A stretch of DNA of 6,382 nt, from the NCBI GenBank assembly GCA_029990205.1, contig JAPEKQ010000041.1, positions 1 through 6,382 of the forward strand. The letters are read 5' to 3'. This document shows, in pieces, positions 5,354-6,382 of this stretch. Source of the DNA: a bacterium (GTDB taxonomy: Bacteria > Joyebacterota > Joyebacteria > Joyebacterales > Joyebacteraceae). The notes under the pieces are model-generated. The model was given only the letters and a program-made list of their open reading frames with translations. It did no database searches and was not told where the DNA came from. How positions within the stretch are numbered: the stretch's first letter is position 1; every line of letters begins with the position of its first letter. Both the position numbers and the translations under genes were made by a program.

Positions 5354-6331
5354 CTACTTCGACCGCCACGAACCCGCAGCCGTACCCGCGGCCTTCGCCC
5401 GGTCGCGGCGTGCGGCGTCCTGAGCCTTCCGCTCCGCGTTCGCCGCGGCCTGCGCAGCCTTGGCCGCCTCGATCTCAGGCACGTACTCGACGCTCATCGT
5501 CGTCGGAAGTCCGTAGGCCTCAGGATGCGCGTAGCGGCCGATCTCGTGGCCCGTCTTCGGGACCTCGACCGCGATGCGGTTCTCCTGCGCGAAGCGGTCC
5601 TGCCGCACGCCCGTGACCTGCCACGACACCTTCGATCCCGGCACGCCGCCGGCGATGCGGAAGCTGTTGCCCGCGATCTCCGAGGCGATGTAGAGGTTGG
5701 GGCCCGGCGCACCGATGGCCGTCAGCTGGTACCGGAAGTCGCGGTTGAGCACCTCGAAGTAGTCCGGCAGTACGACGGTCGCCTCGCCGGCGCCGTCCAG
5801 CGCGACGTTGCCGTTGTAGACGTTCATCATGTCCGGACTCTCGACGAATGAGTGCTGGAGATACTGGTTCGTCGGATCCAACGGATGATCGATCTTGAAG
5901 GCGCCGCCGCCCTTGGAGAGGGTGCCGTTCACGTTGACATCGCCGTTGAAGTACCCGGCGTAGAGTGCACCGTTCCCCGACGGCTGCGCACCGTAGATGC
6001 TGTAGCAGCTTGCCGTCCCACCGGTGTTGTTAACCTCACCATAGACGCCGTACATGTAGGCGGCACTGCCGTTGCCGGTCGCCGTGCCGCGCACACCGTA
6101 CCCGTTACCGACGAACTCGCCCCCGGTCCCCCACTCGTCGTTCCCGGAGGCGTCACCGTACACGGCCGTCGGGTAGGCAGCGGGTCCGTAGTACTCAGCG
6201 TGGAGCACCTGCGTGGCGTCGTCGTCTCTAGCCGAGAAGAAGCCGGCGCCCGCCTCCCCGATCCCACCGCCATCCACCGTGAAGTAGTACGGGATCGTGG
6301 AGGGCTGACCTGCCCCCAGTAGTTGTACCAC
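5354..6331 (-). CDS. Glycine-rich, probably surface-exposed protein with conserved C-terminal domain; N-terminus missing
   Basis: The open frame gives 325 residues. Residues about 55-135 are glycine/tyrosine-rich and loosely repetitive (YGVRGTATGNGSA, YGVYGEVNNTGGTA, YGAQPSGNGALYAGYFNG), as in beta-helical surface or fibre proteins. Residues 136-270 match a C-terminal block I recall in large uncharacterised proteins of environmental bacteria: FKIDHPLDP (145-153), SFVESPDMMNVYNGN (161-175), DFRYQLTAIGAPGPNLYIA (198-216), VSWQVTGVRQD (235-245). Residues 285-325 form an alanine/lysine/arginine-rich tail, probably helical. There is no signal peptide, which such proteins normally have. The only start, a GTG at 6331, comes right after an in-frame TAG (6337-6335), lacks a spaced ribosome site, and is followed by codons with unusually A-rich third positions until about 6311. 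The true N-terminus therefore probably lies in another frame and off the window. Function is unknown; the start is not trusted. Confidence 0.7.
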   Translation of the reverse strand: MVQLLGAGQPSTIPYYFTVDGGGIGEAGAGFFSARDDDATQVLHAEYYGPAAYPTAVYGDASGNDEWGTGGEFVGNGYGVRGTATGNGSAAYMYGVYGEVNNTGGTASCYSIYGAQPSGNGALYAGYFNGDVNVNGTLSKGGGAFKIDHPLDPTNQYLQHSFVESPDMMNVYNGNVALDGAGEATVVLPDYFEVLNRDFRYQLTAIGAPGPNLYIASEIAGNSFRIAGGVPGSKVSWQVTGVRQDRFAQENRIAVEVPKTGHEIGRYAHPEAYGLPTTMSVEYVPEIEAAKAAQAAANAERKAQDAARRDRAKAAGTAAGSWRSK

Positions 6332-6380
6332 TCCCTATGGACAGAGTGCAGCTGTAGATGGTCTCGGCATCACCGCCTCC
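6314..6380 (-). other. Probable upstream coding segment of the glycine-rich gene, in a different frame
   Basis: Read from 6380, the minus strand encodes GGGDAETIYSCTLSIGSGTT and continues open into the G run at 6317-6313. Dropping one G there joins it to the downstream frame (…TTGAGQPSTIPYYF…). Its composition (G, T, S, Y) resembles the downstream protein. The frame used downstream is blocked here by TAG at 6337-6335. This suggests one gene interrupted by a single-base frameshift, but the segment is short. Confidence 0.4.
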
Positions 6381-6382
6381 GG

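Noticed and set aside
5354-6331. Phage tail fibre / prophage interpretation of the glycine-rich protein
   Set aside because: No S74 self-cleaving chaperone motif, no other phage gene and no attachment site nearby; the C-terminal block fits a cellular surface-protein family better.
1-6382. CRISPR array, tRNA, rRNA or insertion sequence
   Set aside because: No regularly spaced repeats, cloverleaf sequence, conserved rRNA stretch, transposase frame or terminal inverted repeats seen on either strand.

Overview
The window looks like chromosomal DNA of a GC-rich Gram-negative bacterium. An outer membrane is implied by a porin with a cleavable signal peptide and a terminal phenylalanine. The five genes I support all lie on the minus strand. 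The gene mix (OprO/OprP-type porin, a UbiA-TPR fusion, and a glycine-rich surface protein with a conserved C-terminal block) recalls poorly cultivated lineages such as Eisenbacteria, Krumholzibacteriota or Latescibacterota. That placement is an impression from protein style only; no rRNA or marker gene is present.

In transcription order (right to left): (1) 6331-5354, the C-terminal part of a glycine-rich, probably surface-exposed protein whose N-terminus seems to lie in another frame and beyond the window edge. (2) 5249-2760, an 829-residue membrane protein joining an unrecognised six-helix domain, a UbiA-type prenyltransferase with both Asp-rich motifs, and about eight TPR repeats. (3) 2759-2430, a regulatory intergenic stretch with a good sigma70-type promoter and several inverted and direct repeats. 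(4) 2429-1095, a phosphate-selective porin O/P family protein, followed by an intrinsic terminator at 1005-1039. (5) 926-336, a CYTH-like (triphosphate tunnel) protein. (6) 336-1, the N-terminal part of a Ppx/GppA phosphatase, overlapping the CYTH-like gene by one base and running off the left edge.

The functional theme of the left half is phosphate and polyphosphate: an outer-membrane porin of the OprO/OprP family, a CYTH-like protein and an exopolyphosphatase-family enzyme are adjacent. The CYTH-like and Ppx/GppA genes are almost certainly translationally coupled. The porin has its own promoter and terminator. The right half is separate. The UbiA-TPR protein would, by canonical UbiA topology, place its TPR domain on the periplasmic side, which is the most unusual architecture here. 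Long open frames on the plus strand are reverse-complement shadows of GC-rich coding sequence. I see no tRNA, rRNA, CRISPR array, insertion sequence or prophage.
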